DNA from: an uncultured Prevotella sp.
Lineage (GTDB): Bacteria > Bacteroidota > Bacteroidia > Bacteroidales > Bacteroidaceae
NCBI GenBank assembly: GCA_902798285.1
Contig: CADBVZ010000024.1
Location: 1 to 48,071 of the forward strand
Length of the DNA: 48,071 bases
Direction: 5' to 3'
Shown here: positions 7,128 to 15,471 of the stretch, piece by piece
Layout of the letters: every line of letters starts with the position of its first letter
How positions within the stretch are numbered: the first letter of the stretch is position 1
Made by a program: the position numbers and the translations under genes
Notes under the pieces: model-generated
The model's database searches: none
The model's input: only the letters and a program-made list of their open reading frames with translations
What the model was told of the DNA's origin: nothing

Positions 7128-8981
7128 ATGTGTGCAACAACAAAGACAATTAAAATATGGAGAGTAGTGGTTCTGTTGATCACTATCCACTGCTCGCTTT
7201 TTACTGTCTCGGCTCAGGGTTGGCCATCAGATTATAAGGGCGTAATGCTTCAGGGCTTCTATTGGGACTCGTATAACGACTCCCGTTGGGCAAAGCTGGA
7301 GAAGCAAGCTGACGATCTGGCTACTACCTTCGACCTGGTATGGGTACCCCAGAGTGGTAACTGTGGTGGTACATCGATGGGTTACGACGACCTGTGGTGG
7401 TTTGAGAACTACGACAGTTCTTTTGGCAACGAGGAGCAGTTGCGCTCTATGATTAAGACCTTCAAGCAGAAGGGTATAGGCACTATAGCCGATGTGGTTA
7501 TAAACCATCGCAAGAATGTCAGCAATTGGGTGGACTTCCCCAAGGAGAAATACAAGGGTGAGACGTATGAGATGACCTCGACAGACATCTGTGCCAACGA
7601 TGACGATGGTGCAACGAAGAAATGGGCCGATAGCAATGGCTATAGTCTCAGTTCGAACAATGATACTGGTGAAGGTTGGGGTGGAATGCGCGATCTGGAC
7701 CATAAGAGTGAGAATGTGCAGAAGATTGTTAAGGCTTATCTCGACTTCCTGCTCAACGATCTCGGTTACACGGGTTTCCGTTATGACATGGTGAAGGGCT
7801 ATAGCGCCAGCTATACGAAGATGTATAACGAGAGTGCCAAGCCGAAGTTTTCTGTAGGAGAATGCTGGGATAGCTCAAACACCATTAAGAACTGGATAGA
7901 TGGTACCAGCAAGACGAGTGCAGCTTTCGACTTCCAGTTCCGTTATACCATTCGTAATGCCATCAACAATGGCGACTGGACCTATTTGGGCAAGCAAAAC
8001 GAAGGCAACTGGCCACTCGTAAGCAATAACTATCAGAGTGGAACCTACTTTCAGTATGCCGTGACCTTCGTAGAGAACCACGATACTGAGAAACGCAGTA
8101 ATGCTGCTCAGGATCCTATCAAGAAGGATACCCTCGCAGCTAATGCCTATCTGCTGGCCATGCCTGGTACACCCTGTGTATTCCTGAAGCATTGGAAGGC
8201 CTATAAGCAAGAGATTGCCAATATGGTAGCCGTTCGCAAGGCTGTGGGCATTAGCAACGTCAGTACTTATGAGAAAGTGGCCTCGGAGAAGAACTACTAT
8301 GTTGTGGAGGTGGCTGGCTCTAACGGTAAGTTGCTTTGTGTAGTAGGTAACAAGGCCGACAGCTACGAGGTTGGTTCTGGCTGGAAGAAGGCTGTTAGCG
8401 GTTATCACTATGTTTACTATGTCAGCGGCATTGAGCCAAGCAGTATTGTCTATCCGACATTCCAGCCCAGCAGTTTTGTAAAATATGACATCACTGTGAA
8501 TGTGAATGTTGACCAGGTGGGTTGGAGCAGTGTGAACTTCTGGACATGGGGTGGCGATGGTAGTCATACGCCCAAGAATGGCAACTGGCCTGGTGACAAG
8601 GTGACGACAACCACCACCGTAGGCGGCAAGACATGGTACACACAGACCTATACCATCAACGAAGAGGATGATGCCGTAAGCTTTGTGTTCAGCACGGGTT
8701 CTGGAAGTCCTCAGACGGTGGATGTGGCCGATGTCACTACAGATAAGTATTATGAGATTTCCACCTCAAAGGATGGCGATAAGTATAAGGTGAATGATGT
8801 CACGAGCACCTATGCGACGGGCATCAGGCAAGTGATAATTGAGAATTCAGAATTAAGAGAGGTTAAGGTCTATACCCTTGATGGACGACTGATACGCTCA
8901 GTCCAGAATGGCACCGATGCCATCAATGGCCTCAAGAAGGGTGTTTATATAGTCAATGGGAAGAAGGTCGTGGTTAAGTAA
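7128..8981 (+). CDS. Secreted GH13 alpha-amylase with starch-binding and T9SS domains
   Basis: 617 aa. It hydrolyses alpha-1,4 links in starch or maltodextrin. A hydrophobic leader at about 12-29 ends VSAQ. The GH13 barrel shows all four conserved regions: DVVINH (122-127), GFRYDMVKG with nucleophile Asp220, GECWD with acid/base Glu245, and FVENHDT with Asp319. Residues about 450-550 are an aromatic-rich beta-sandwich resembling CBM25/26 starch-binding modules. The last ~40 residues (VYTLDGRLI...GVYIV) form a type A T9SS sorting domain, so the enzyme is probably exported across the outer membrane and surface-attached. A simple repeat at 8835-8860 is read in frame just before the T9SS domain. 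The operator at 7014-7029 links it to the distant LacI/Sus genes. Confidence 0.9.
   Translation: MCATTKTIKIWRVVVLLITIHCSLFTVSAQGWPSDYKGVMLQGFYWDSYNDSRWAKLEKQADDLATTFDLVWVPQSGNCGGTSMGYDDLWWFENYDSSFGNEEQLRSMIKTFKQKGIGTIADVVINHRKNVSNWVDFPKEKYKGETYEMTSTDICANDDDGATKKWADSNGYSLSSNNDTGEGWGGMRDLDHKSENVQKIVKAYLDFLLNDLGYTGFRYDMVKGYSASYTKMYNESAKPKFSVGECWDSSNTIKNWIDGTSKTSAAFDFQFRYTIRNAINNGDWTYLGKQNEGNWPLVSNNYQSGTYFQYAVTFVENHDTEKRSNAAQDPIKKDTLAANAYLLAMPGTPCVFLKHWKAYKQEIANMVAVRKAVGISNVSTYEKVASEKNYYVVEVAGSNGKLLCVVGNKADSYEVGSGWKKAVSGYHYVYYVSGIEPSSIVYPTFQPSSFVKYDITVNVNVDQVGWSSVNFWTWGGDGSHTPKNGNWPGDKVTTTTTVGGKTWYTQTYTINEEDDAVSFVFSTGSGSPQTVDVADVTTDKYYEISTSKDGDKYKVNDVTSTYATGIRQVIIENSELREVKVYTLDGRLIRSVQNGTDAINGLKKGVYIVNGKKVVVK
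8835..8860. repeat. In-frame AATT-type simple repeat inside the amylase gene
   Basis: The run aattgagaattcagaatta is one of the short CAATTCTCAATT-like repeats scattered through this window. It is read as IIENSELRE between the catalytic part and the T9SS domain. Confidence 0.55.
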
Positions 8982-9013
8982 GAGAAATTTTGGTTCATAG
9001 TTAATATAGTTAG

Positions 9014-9805
9014 TTAATAATTTGGTTTGATGAGGGTCCTGATGGCGAACCAGCAATGAAGCAGGAACGTCTGAAAGCGACCGTAATGACGCTCCATCAC
9101 CCGATAACGCTCCAAGAGTGACTCACGGTGATGGAGCGTTGTTTGTCCCTCCTGGGTATAGTTAGCCACCACCATCTTCAGGTTCAGCAAAGGCACATTC
9201 TCCTTCTCTGCCGCCTTCATCACACGGATACACCAGTCCACATCGGCCGAATAGCGATACTGCATATCATAAGGAGTGGCGATGGCAAAATCGGTTCGTG
9301 CATAAAAGGCCTGATGGCACACGAGCATGCCTTGGCGGAACGATTTCCAAGAGAGATGCTCTGGTGGAGCGAGGCGACGATGATGCAGAAAACGTCCTTC
9401 GCCATCCACAATGTCTGTATCGCCATAAAGTACTGCGGGCATATTTCCATCGCCAGCAGCGAGGGAAGCACGTTCTTCAATCTTACTAACAGTATCTGGG
9501 GCAGGTAGGAAATCGCCGGCATTCAGGAAACACACATAGTCGCCATCGAGCGAACGCAGACCCTTGTTCATGGCATCGTAGATGCCGTTGTCTGGTTCCG
9601 ACATGACCTGAATACGATGTCCGTTGCCCGCTTGGTTCGAACGTTCTATATAGTCATCCACCATCGTCAGTGTTTCGTCTGTCGAAGCTCCATCGATGAT
9701 TAAGTGGACAATGTTCTCATAGTCCTGCTGGAGTATGCTGTCGAGCGTACGTTGCAATACTGCCGCTGCATTATAGGTTATGGTAACATAGGTAATCCTG
9801 ATCAT
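9014..9805 (-). CDS. Glycosyltransferase family 2
   Basis: 263 aa. GT2 (GT-A fold) enzymes move a sugar from a nucleotide donor to a glycan or lipid acceptor. The N-terminus (VTITYNAAAVLQRTLDSI), DGASTD, and the metal-binding region CFLNAGD (about residues 93-99) are typical, as is the later DVDWCIR. No membrane segments except a short hydrophobic C-terminal stretch. It overlaps the upstream GT4 gene by 4 nt (9802-9805), so the pair is co-translated, probably for a surface polysaccharide. Donor and acceptor cannot be told from sequence. Confidence 0.88.
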   Translation of the reverse strand: MIRITYVTITYNAAAVLQRTLDSILQQDYENIVHLIIDGASTDETLTMVDDYIERSNQAGNGHRIQVMSEPDNGIYDAMNKGLRSLDGDYVCFLNAGDFLPAPDTVSKIEERASLAAGDGNMPAVLYGDTDIVDGEGRFLHHRRLAPPEHLSWKSFRQGMLVCHQAFYARTDFAIATPYDMQYRYSADVDWCIRVMKAAEKENVPLLNLKMVVANYTQEGQTTLHHRESLLERYRVMERHYGRFQTFLLHCWFAIRTLIKPNY

Positions 9806-11076
9806 AGTCTGTAATGTTTGAAGGCCATTGCCTGATGATACACATCGAGATACTTCATGGCGACACTCTGTTGGGAGTAGTTCTGGGCCACCTTATGGAT
9901 GGCATGATGGCTCAACGCGTCGTAGTCGGCCTCTGTCAGAATCCAACGGATACCCTTGGCCAGATCTTCTGCATCACGATAATTAGCCACATAGCCGTTC
10001 CTTTTGTGGTCAATCTCTTCAGGGATGCCTCCCACTTTAAATCCCACACAAGGCACGCCACAGGCCATAGCCTCCATAATCGTATTGGGCAGATTCTCAG
10101 AGAGTGAGGGCAATACAAACACATCAACGGCATTATATACGTCGACGATACGATGCTCGTCGTTCACATAGCCCAGCGGGAAGATTGAGAGGTGAGAGGC
10201 GAGAGGTGAGAGGTGAGAATTGAATTCCTCTGCGTGGCCCCCAAGGATGACCATACCTAGATTGGGAATATCCTTGAGTTGCTGACAGGCTTCGATGAGA
10301 TACCCCATGCCTTTGTTCTCGTTTGTTACCCGTTGCGAGGCGAAGAGAATCAGTTTCTTATCAAGCGGCAATCCTAATCGTTCACGAGCTTCCTGTTTGT
10401 TTCTCCTGTTATATATATGGGTATCAATAGGATTTGGTACACTTGTAATCTTCTGTCCTTTCAGCAAGGCGCTCTTCTTTGCCTCCGACTCCAGCCATCG
10501 ACTACAAGCAACATAGTAGATATTCTCATCTTCTAACATTCGAAACTTCTTCTGCCAGATGCTTGTGGAGAGGTCATGGGCAGAACCACCGTTTGGCAAC
10601 AGACGGCAGTTACAGCATTGTGTGGTGAAATGCTTACAACCCATCGTTACGTGACAGATGGCTGTTGCTGGCCAGATGTCGTGCATGGTCCACACCACGG
10701 GTTTGCCACTACGTAGAATCTTACGGATGCCGCCCAATGAGAGCATGCCTTGATTGATCCAATGCAGATGGATGATGTCGGCCTCCTGAAACTCACGCAG
10801 TGAAGTGATGTCAGCTCCAGTATTGGCTAAATCTACCTCAAAGAGATGTTGTCGCTGGAAATGCAATCGACAGAAGATAACCAGTCGTTCCCAAAGGAAA
10901 CGCCAGCGATTGATGGGCGACTTAGGAAGCCCCACCACTGTCAGCGTATCAGTCTCCTTGTCGCGTACCAGCATCTTGGCCTTTACGCCGTTATTGTTCA
11001 GCGCTTTCATCAGACGGTTAGCCGCTACAGCAGCACCACCAGTTCTCTCACTCGTATTGACAATCAGTACTCTCAT
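9802..11076 (-). CDS. Glycosyltransferase family 4
   Basis: 424 aa from ATG 11076-11074 (MRVLIVNTSERTGGAAVAA). The frame stays open to 11121, but a TACCTTTG box at 11098-11091 shows that transcription begins just before 11076, so the longer form is excluded. GT-B fold: the N-terminal acceptor half starts with the GGAA loop. The C-terminal donor half has PSLSENLPNTIMEAMACGVP and GGIPEEI, the GT4 nucleotide-sugar motifs. A Cys-rich insert (CKHFTTQCCNC) lies in the middle. An in-frame CTCACCTCTC-type repeat is read as SHLSPLASHLS. Paired with the GT2 gene, probably for surface glycan assembly. Confidence 0.88.
   Translation of the reverse strand: MRVLIVNTSERTGGAAVAANRLMKALNNNGVKAKMLVRDKETDTLTVVGLPKSPINRWRFLWERLVIFCRLHFQRQHLFEVDLANTGADITSLREFQEADIIHLHWINQGMLSLGGIRKILRSGKPVVWTMHDIWPATAICHVTMGCKHFTTQCCNCRLLPNGGSAHDLSTSIWQKKFRMLEDENIYYVACSRWLESEAKKSALLKGQKITSVPNPIDTHIYNRRNKQEARERLGLPLDKKLILFASQRVTNENKGMGYLIEACQQLKDIPNLGMVILGGHAEEFNSHLSPLASHLSIFPLGYVNDEHRIVDVYNAVDVFVLPSLSENLPNTIMEAMACGVPCVGFKVGGIPEEIDHKRNGYVANYRDAEDLAKGIRWILTEADYDALSHHAIHKVAQNYSQQSVAMKYLDVYHQAMAFKHYRL
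10185..10219. repeat. In-frame GAGGTGAGAG repeat inside the GT4 gene
   Basis: Four near-copies of gagaggtgag in a row, read in frame on the minus strand as part of a Ser/His/Leu-rich loop. The same repeat family is found inside carA, in the carA-carB linker, and between 47822 and 47918. Confidence 0.65.
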
Positions 11077-11090
11077 TTTCTTCTTTGATG

Positions 11091-11098
11091 CAAAGGTA
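11091..11098 (-). promoter_or_regulatory. -7 box of the GT4-GT2 operon
   Basis: Minus strand TACCTTTG, a match to TAnnTTTG, ending 14 nt before the chosen ATG. It decides the start of the GT4 gene. Confidence 0.65.
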
Positions 11099-11142
11099 CG
11101 AATAAGAGAGTAAAGTACCAAAGAAAAATTGTTTTTTCTTAT

Positions 11143-11182
11143 CAGAAAAGAAATCGGGCCGCTCTCATATAGGGCGGCCCGA
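11143..11182 (-). terminator. Terminator of the susCDEF operon
   Basis: On the minus strand a 9-bp stem (TCGGGCCGC 11182-11174, GCGGCCCGA 11162-11154) is followed by a T-rich run TTTCTTTTCT. It lies 27 nt after the last Sus gene and separates it from the GT4 promoter. Confidence 0.85.
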
Positions 11183-11208
11183 GTGGCAGAAATAATATCA
11201 AATGAGTA

Positions 11209-12609
11209 TTAATTCTTGTTCATGATGCAATAATGATTGCCAGCAATACTGATGAAGAGTCTGATGGTATAATTACCTGCCTCTACAGGAATATTACTGC
11301 CACCGTGAACGAGATTGTCGAGCGATCCGCCAAGATCCACATCGCCATCCCAGTTGTGGTTGCCACGGAACTTCATCTCACCAGCGTTGAGATCAGTGGT
11401 TACCTCCCAGCAACCTTCCTCCTTATTATAAGTAAGGTCGGTGTCGGTATCCCAGTTGCCATTGGCTGTTCCGATAATGCTGACATATTCAATCTTCTTC
11501 AGCGTATAACTCAGGTTAGATGCATCGAGATCAATACGATAGAAACCTGCACCTGGATCCGGACAGTTAGGACCACCAGAAGATGTCAGTGTACCACCCA
11601 TGGTAGTACCGTCTACATACTCGAGGTCGTCGTCCCAGTTATCAGCATTGGGCTTGAACTTGAACTCACCATCGAGGTAGTAGAATCCCTGATACTTGCC
11701 ATCGCCATTGCCTCCGAAGAGCTCATGACTTGCGGCCCATCCGCTCTCGTTACCAATCTCATAGAAGAACTCACCGAAGTCGAGTGTTGAAATCTCGTAG
11801 GTGTATTCCATCATGTTGATGGTGACGCGGATCTTCCTCTGTCCGGCAGGTACGCAGAACGAACCATCATCAGAGAGCTTTGTACGACGATCGAGTGAAC
11901 CAGAAGTACCGTTCTTACCATTACCCAACTTGGTGCCGAAAAGCAGCGACCAGTTGTTGTCGTTAGTAATGGCATCGCAGGCCTTGTCATCACCGATAGC
12001 GAACCAAGTATCGCCCTCTTCATTAGCATCAATCACAATGGTGAAAACAGGATCCTCATAGACATCCTTGTTGCTGTGGTTGAACTTCTGTTCCTTAGAG
12101 GCTGCCGATTGTGCCCAATCCTTCGTACCACCTACGATGTAGTAATTCTCTGCAATCTCAGGTGCGTCGGGTGTTGCGGTAAACGTGGTTTTAGCCGTAG
12201 CGGCAATGGTCATCTTGTTCAGTTCAATCAGACCCACCACATTCACAGGGATGGTTCGGGTTTCGGGGCGACGACCCCAGAGAGTGTATATAGCACTCTC
12301 CAGTTCGTCTCTGTCGGCCATGAAGTTGTCATCAACCTCAATGGCAATCGACTTGCTGCCGTCTTCGTTAGTAATCTCAGCACCATAGGTTGCCTTTCCT
12401 CCGTCGAGACCAGTGACAGCTGCAGTGAACAACTGCACTTTCTCAGCGGTATAGGTGGCAAAGTCAACAGCTGCTGCCGGGCTTGCAGTAATGCCTATGC
12501 CCAGGGGCTCCTCAGGACTGTTGGTAATCGGGGCAGCCCAGTCTGTATAATCTTCGGTACAGCTTGCCATCAGCAAGGCAATACCTATCATTGACAATAA
12601 CTTTTTCAT
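11209..12609 (-). CDS. SusF/SusE-type outer-membrane glycan-binding lipoprotein
   Basis: 466 aa. The lipoprotein signal MKKLLSMIGIALLMASC has the acylated Cys at residue 17. SusE/F-like proteins hold alpha-glucan at the cell surface through tandem beta-sandwich binding modules. Here an N-terminal Ig-like domain (about 30-140) is followed by modules beginning near YYIVGGTKDWA, FFYEIGNESGWA and YVSIIGTANGNWD, each rich in Trp, Asp and Gly. It is the last gene of the operon, 14 nt after the SusE-like gene. The substrate is probably an alpha-glucan because the operon shares an operator with an alpha-amylase; binding itself is inferred. Confidence 0.8.
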   Translation of the reverse strand: MKKLLSMIGIALLMASCTEDYTDWAAPITNSPEEPLGIGITASPAAAVDFATYTAEKVQLFTAAVTGLDGGKATYGAEITNEDGSKSIAIEVDDNFMADRDELESAIYTLWGRRPETRTIPVNVVGLIELNKMTIAATAKTTFTATPDAPEIAENYYIVGGTKDWAQSAASKEQKFNHSNKDVYEDPVFTIVIDANEEGDTWFAIGDDKACDAITNDNNWSLLFGTKLGNGKNGTSGSLDRRTKLSDDGSFCVPAGQRKIRVTINMMEYTYEISTLDFGEFFYEIGNESGWAASHELFGGNGDGKYQGFYYLDGEFKFKPNADNWDDDLEYVDGTTMGGTLTSSGGPNCPDPGAGFYRIDLDASNLSYTLKKIEYVSIIGTANGNWDTDTDLTYNKEEGCWEVTTDLNAGEMKFRGNHNWDGDVDLGGSLDNLVHGGSNIPVEAGNYTIRLFISIAGNHYCIMNKN

Positions 12610-12623
12610 ACTTCAAAGATGTT

Positions 12624-13823
12624 TTAATTTTCAATATACATGTACTGACCTGTCATATCGTTCAGGAATACTGTGTAAGAACCAGCCACGTAAGGAATGT
12701 TAGCGCCATTCTGCTTGCCCTCACCCCATGGGAAGGCATCATTACCCCAGTTGAAGTCCCAACCGCCATCGGCAGCAAACTTCATCTCGCCGTCCTCACC
12801 AGGCTCGAAGGTAGCGCTCCATGCGTGGTTCTCGCAACCATCGTAGGTGTCGTAGGCATTCATCAGGTTGGCATTGACATCCCAGCCGTTGTAACCACCA
12901 GGCATACCCATTGAGCTGAATACGCGTCCAGATGCACCAACGAATGGTTCGATAGTCAGAACGTCGTTCTTCGTGTCGAGCATTACTGTGTAGTAGCCGT
13001 CTGAAGGAACGGTGATATTGCCAGAGCCACCATCGTTCTTCACGTAGCCTGCATCACCAGCACCCCACTGCTCATTCCAGTCGCCAGGAGTCTTGATGAG
13101 CTTGAAGCCCTTGCCTCCGGGGAAGTAGCCAGTGTAAGAAATCACGCCCTGACCGGTTACCTTATCATAGCTCTCACCTGCCAGCGTCATCAGCGGGAAG
13201 ATAGCAGAGCCGATACCACCTGCAGAGTTGTTCCAAGAGCCGTCACCAACACACTCACCTACGAGGTACCAAAGCTCAGGAGCGGCGTCCTTCAAGGCAA
13301 CATAGTAAGGAGCTACATTAACGGTGATTACATTAGAGATAATGGGCTCAGCACCAGCTGTGGTGGCAATGGCGCGGATAAATACAGACTGTGTAGCAGG
13401 GATATTATCCTGAGTCCACTGACCAATCTGTACAAGGTTACGATCGAGAACGGAAGGATCAATTGTTCCTGCGCCACCATTGCATCCACTAGCAACAACA
13501 GCATAGTCGGGGATGAGGCTACCACTCTCGTCGGCATTTGCTTCGTCGGTAGAGATGGTGAAGTTACCACTCAGTGAAGCCTGAATGTCATAGCTTACCT
13601 CAGCGGGGAAACCATATTCGGGCTGCGACCATGTGAGTCTCATCTCATCAGAATTCTGCAGGTCAACAATCTGAGCTGCATATGCAGGCTCATTCAATGG
13701 GAATGTTGAAGGCTGCTGCAACGTCGGGTTCGAATCGTTGTCATCGGAACAGGCTATGAAAAGGCCCATACCGCATAACAGCAGCAATGATGATTTCAAT
13801 ATATTTTTCATTGTCGTATTCAT
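12624..13823 (-). CDS. SusE-like outer-membrane glycan-binding lipoprotein
   Basis: 399 aa from ATG at 13823; ATGs at 13835 and 13811 are also possible. The most upstream lies in a cattattcattcattaatt repeat and is least likely. The lipobox LFIAC is followed by SDDNDSN, an acidic stretch typical of surface-exposed lipoproteins. The N-terminal domain (APAYAAQIVDLQ-like segment, LTWSQPEYGFPAEVSYDIQ) is the SusE Ig-like domain. C-terminal modules contain many Trp/Gly/Asp (GGYNGWDVNAN, GGWDFNWGNDAFPWGEG) suited to sugar stacking. It sits between susD- and susF-like genes, spacing 33 and 14 nt. Confidence 0.8.
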   Translation of the reverse strand: MNTTMKNILKSSLLLLCGMGLFIACSDDNDSNPTLQQPSTFPLNEPAYAAQIVDLQNSDEMRLTWSQPEYGFPAEVSYDIQASLSGNFTISTDEANADESGSLIPDYAVVASGCNGGAGTIDPSVLDRNLVQIGQWTQDNIPATQSVFIRAIATTAGAEPIISNVITVNVAPYYVALKDAAPELWYLVGECVGDGSWNNSAGGIGSAIFPLMTLAGESYDKVTGQGVISYTGYFPGGKGFKLIKTPGDWNEQWGAGDAGYVKNDGGSGNITVPSDGYYTVMLDTKNDVLTIEPFVGASGRVFSSMGMPGGYNGWDVNANLMNAYDTYDGCENHAWSATFEPGEDGEMKFAADGGWDFNWGNDAFPWGEGKQNGANIPYVAGSYTVFLNDMTGQYMYIEN

Positions 13824-13856
13824 TTTATGATGCATTATTCATTCATTAATTATGCA

Positions 13857-15449
13857 TTACCTGTAACCTTCGTTCTGAACCAGATTGGGGTTAGCTGTCA
13901 GGTCGGTTGTCGGGATGGCGAACACATTTCTGTAAGCTTCAAAGCTACGACCTGCATAAGCAGAGCCCTTCCACTGCCAGTTGTAGTTAGTGCTACCACC
14001 GAAGTTGCCAAAGCGAACCAGATCCATACGGCGGCGACCTTCGAAGTAGAACTCACGACACCACTCGTCGCAAATGTCGTCGAGCGTATAGCTGTCTTTT
14101 GTAGAAGCGTTGGCACGGCTACGGATTGCATTGATGGCATTGGCTGCCTCGCCAGTTGCTGTACCACCATTCTGACGGGCCAGAGCCTCAGCGTATGTCA
14201 GATAAGCCTCTGCTATGCGCATCAGGAAGAAGTCTGTGTCAGGGAACTGAGCACTCTTGGTAGTAGCGCCAGTGGTGGTGAAGTTGTTCCACTTAGCCAC
14301 GGCATAACCGCTCTTGAAGGTGCTCACGTCGTCGTTGTTGAGTGTACGACCACGAGAGTCGATGATAGCACGATCATCCTTAGCAGCCTTGGCGAAGTCC
14401 TTCGGACCAGCTTCGGGTGCGTTGTTGTTGGGGAACCACTTCTGAATCAGCTGTGGACGTGCGCGGTTACCACCCCAGGTCTCGGTTGTACCGTTGGAGT
14501 CAACCATATCGGCATCGTGTGTAGAAGCGATCATGAAGAGGCTGGTACCCCAAGAGGTTGTGCGTTCACCATCCTGCAGGATTGGGAAGATGGCCTCGTA
14601 GGCAGCACTGGTCTCACCGTTGTCGCCCATGAACAGCATCTGGTAAGCACTCCATTCGCCTGTGCCGGTGGTGTTCAGCTTGTAGTTTGAGTTGATGACC
14701 TGCTGTGCATACTGGGCAGCCTTGCTCCACTGGGCAGAACCAGTGTAAACCTCGGCATTCAGATAGAGGCGGGCCAGGAGCAACCAGGCGGCAGCCTTGT
14801 CAACACGACCATAACCAGAATCGCCCGACTTCTTGGCCTTGGCTTCACTCAGCTGAGGCTCAATCTCGAGCAACTCGCTCTCAATCCAGTTGAACATCTC
14901 ACTACGAGAGTACTGTTGGGGCTTCTCTGAAGTGATAGAGGTTACGAAGGGAACATTTCCCCAACCATCCATCAGGAAGAAGTAATTCAGGGCGCGGATG
15001 AAGCGAATCTCAGCCGTCATTGTTGAGTTGTAACCCTCGAATACCTGCAGATACTGGTTGCAGAAAGAGATACCAGTGTAGAGGCGATAGTAGTAACCAC
15101 GGAGCATCGGGTGTGATGCATCGTAGGTGTTGTAGACGAAGTTGGCGATACCCTCGTCACCCCATCCGCAGATAGCTTCATCGGTGGTCAGCTCGTTGGC
15201 GTTCCACATCTGGCGAACATAGCCTGATGTACCGCCGTCGATACCGTCAACGTCGCAGTCGCCATTGGCGCCACCGTTACCGGCTACGGCAATGTTGGCA
15301 TAGCACTTGTTGAAGAGTGCCTCCGGCTGAATTTCCGTGTTCAGGTTCGGGTCGATGGGCGTAACGTCCAGATCCTTCGTACAAGAACCAAGTCCTACTG
15401 CCAGTAAGAAGGCAGCTGCCGGAATGATATTTTTGATATACGTTTTCAT
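13857..15449 (-). CDS. SusD/RagB-family nutrient-uptake lipoprotein
   Basis: 530 aa. The lipoprotein signal ends VGLGSC with acylated Cys at 23. SusD-like proteins form the lid over the SusC barrel and bind glycan. Family features are present: an N-terminal LDVTPIDPN segment, TPR-like helices (YYYRLYTGISFCNQYLQVFEG; AAWLLLARLYLNAEVYTG), and the C-terminal FEGRRRMDLVRFG motif followed by PTTDLTANPNLVQNEGY. It lies 22 nt after susC. Surface lipoprotein, partner of the adjacent SusC. Confidence 0.93.
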   Translation of the reverse strand: MKTYIKNIIPAAAFLLAVGLGSCTKDLDVTPIDPNLNTEIQPEALFNKCYANIAVAGNGGANGDCDVDGIDGGTSGYVRQMWNANELTTDEAICGWGDEGIANFVYNTYDASHPMLRGYYYRLYTGISFCNQYLQVFEGYNSTMTAEIRFIRALNYFFLMDGWGNVPFVTSITSEKPQQYSRSEMFNWIESELLEIEPQLSEAKAKKSGDSGYGRVDKAAAWLLLARLYLNAEVYTGSAQWSKAAQYAQQVINSNYKLNTTGTGEWSAYQMLFMGDNGETSAAYEAIFPILQDGERTTSWGTSLFMIASTHDADMVDSNGTTETWGGNRARPQLIQKWFPNNNAPEAGPKDFAKAAKDDRAIIDSRGRTLNNDDVSTFKSGYAVAKWNNFTTTGATTKSAQFPDTDFFLMRIAEAYLTYAEALARQNGGTATGEAANAINAIRSRANASTKDSYTLDDICDEWCREFYFEGRRRMDLVRFGNFGGSTNYNWQWKGSAYAGRSFEAYRNVFAIPTTDLTANPNLVQNEGYR

Positions 15450-15471
15450 ATTACCTTAAATATTATATAGA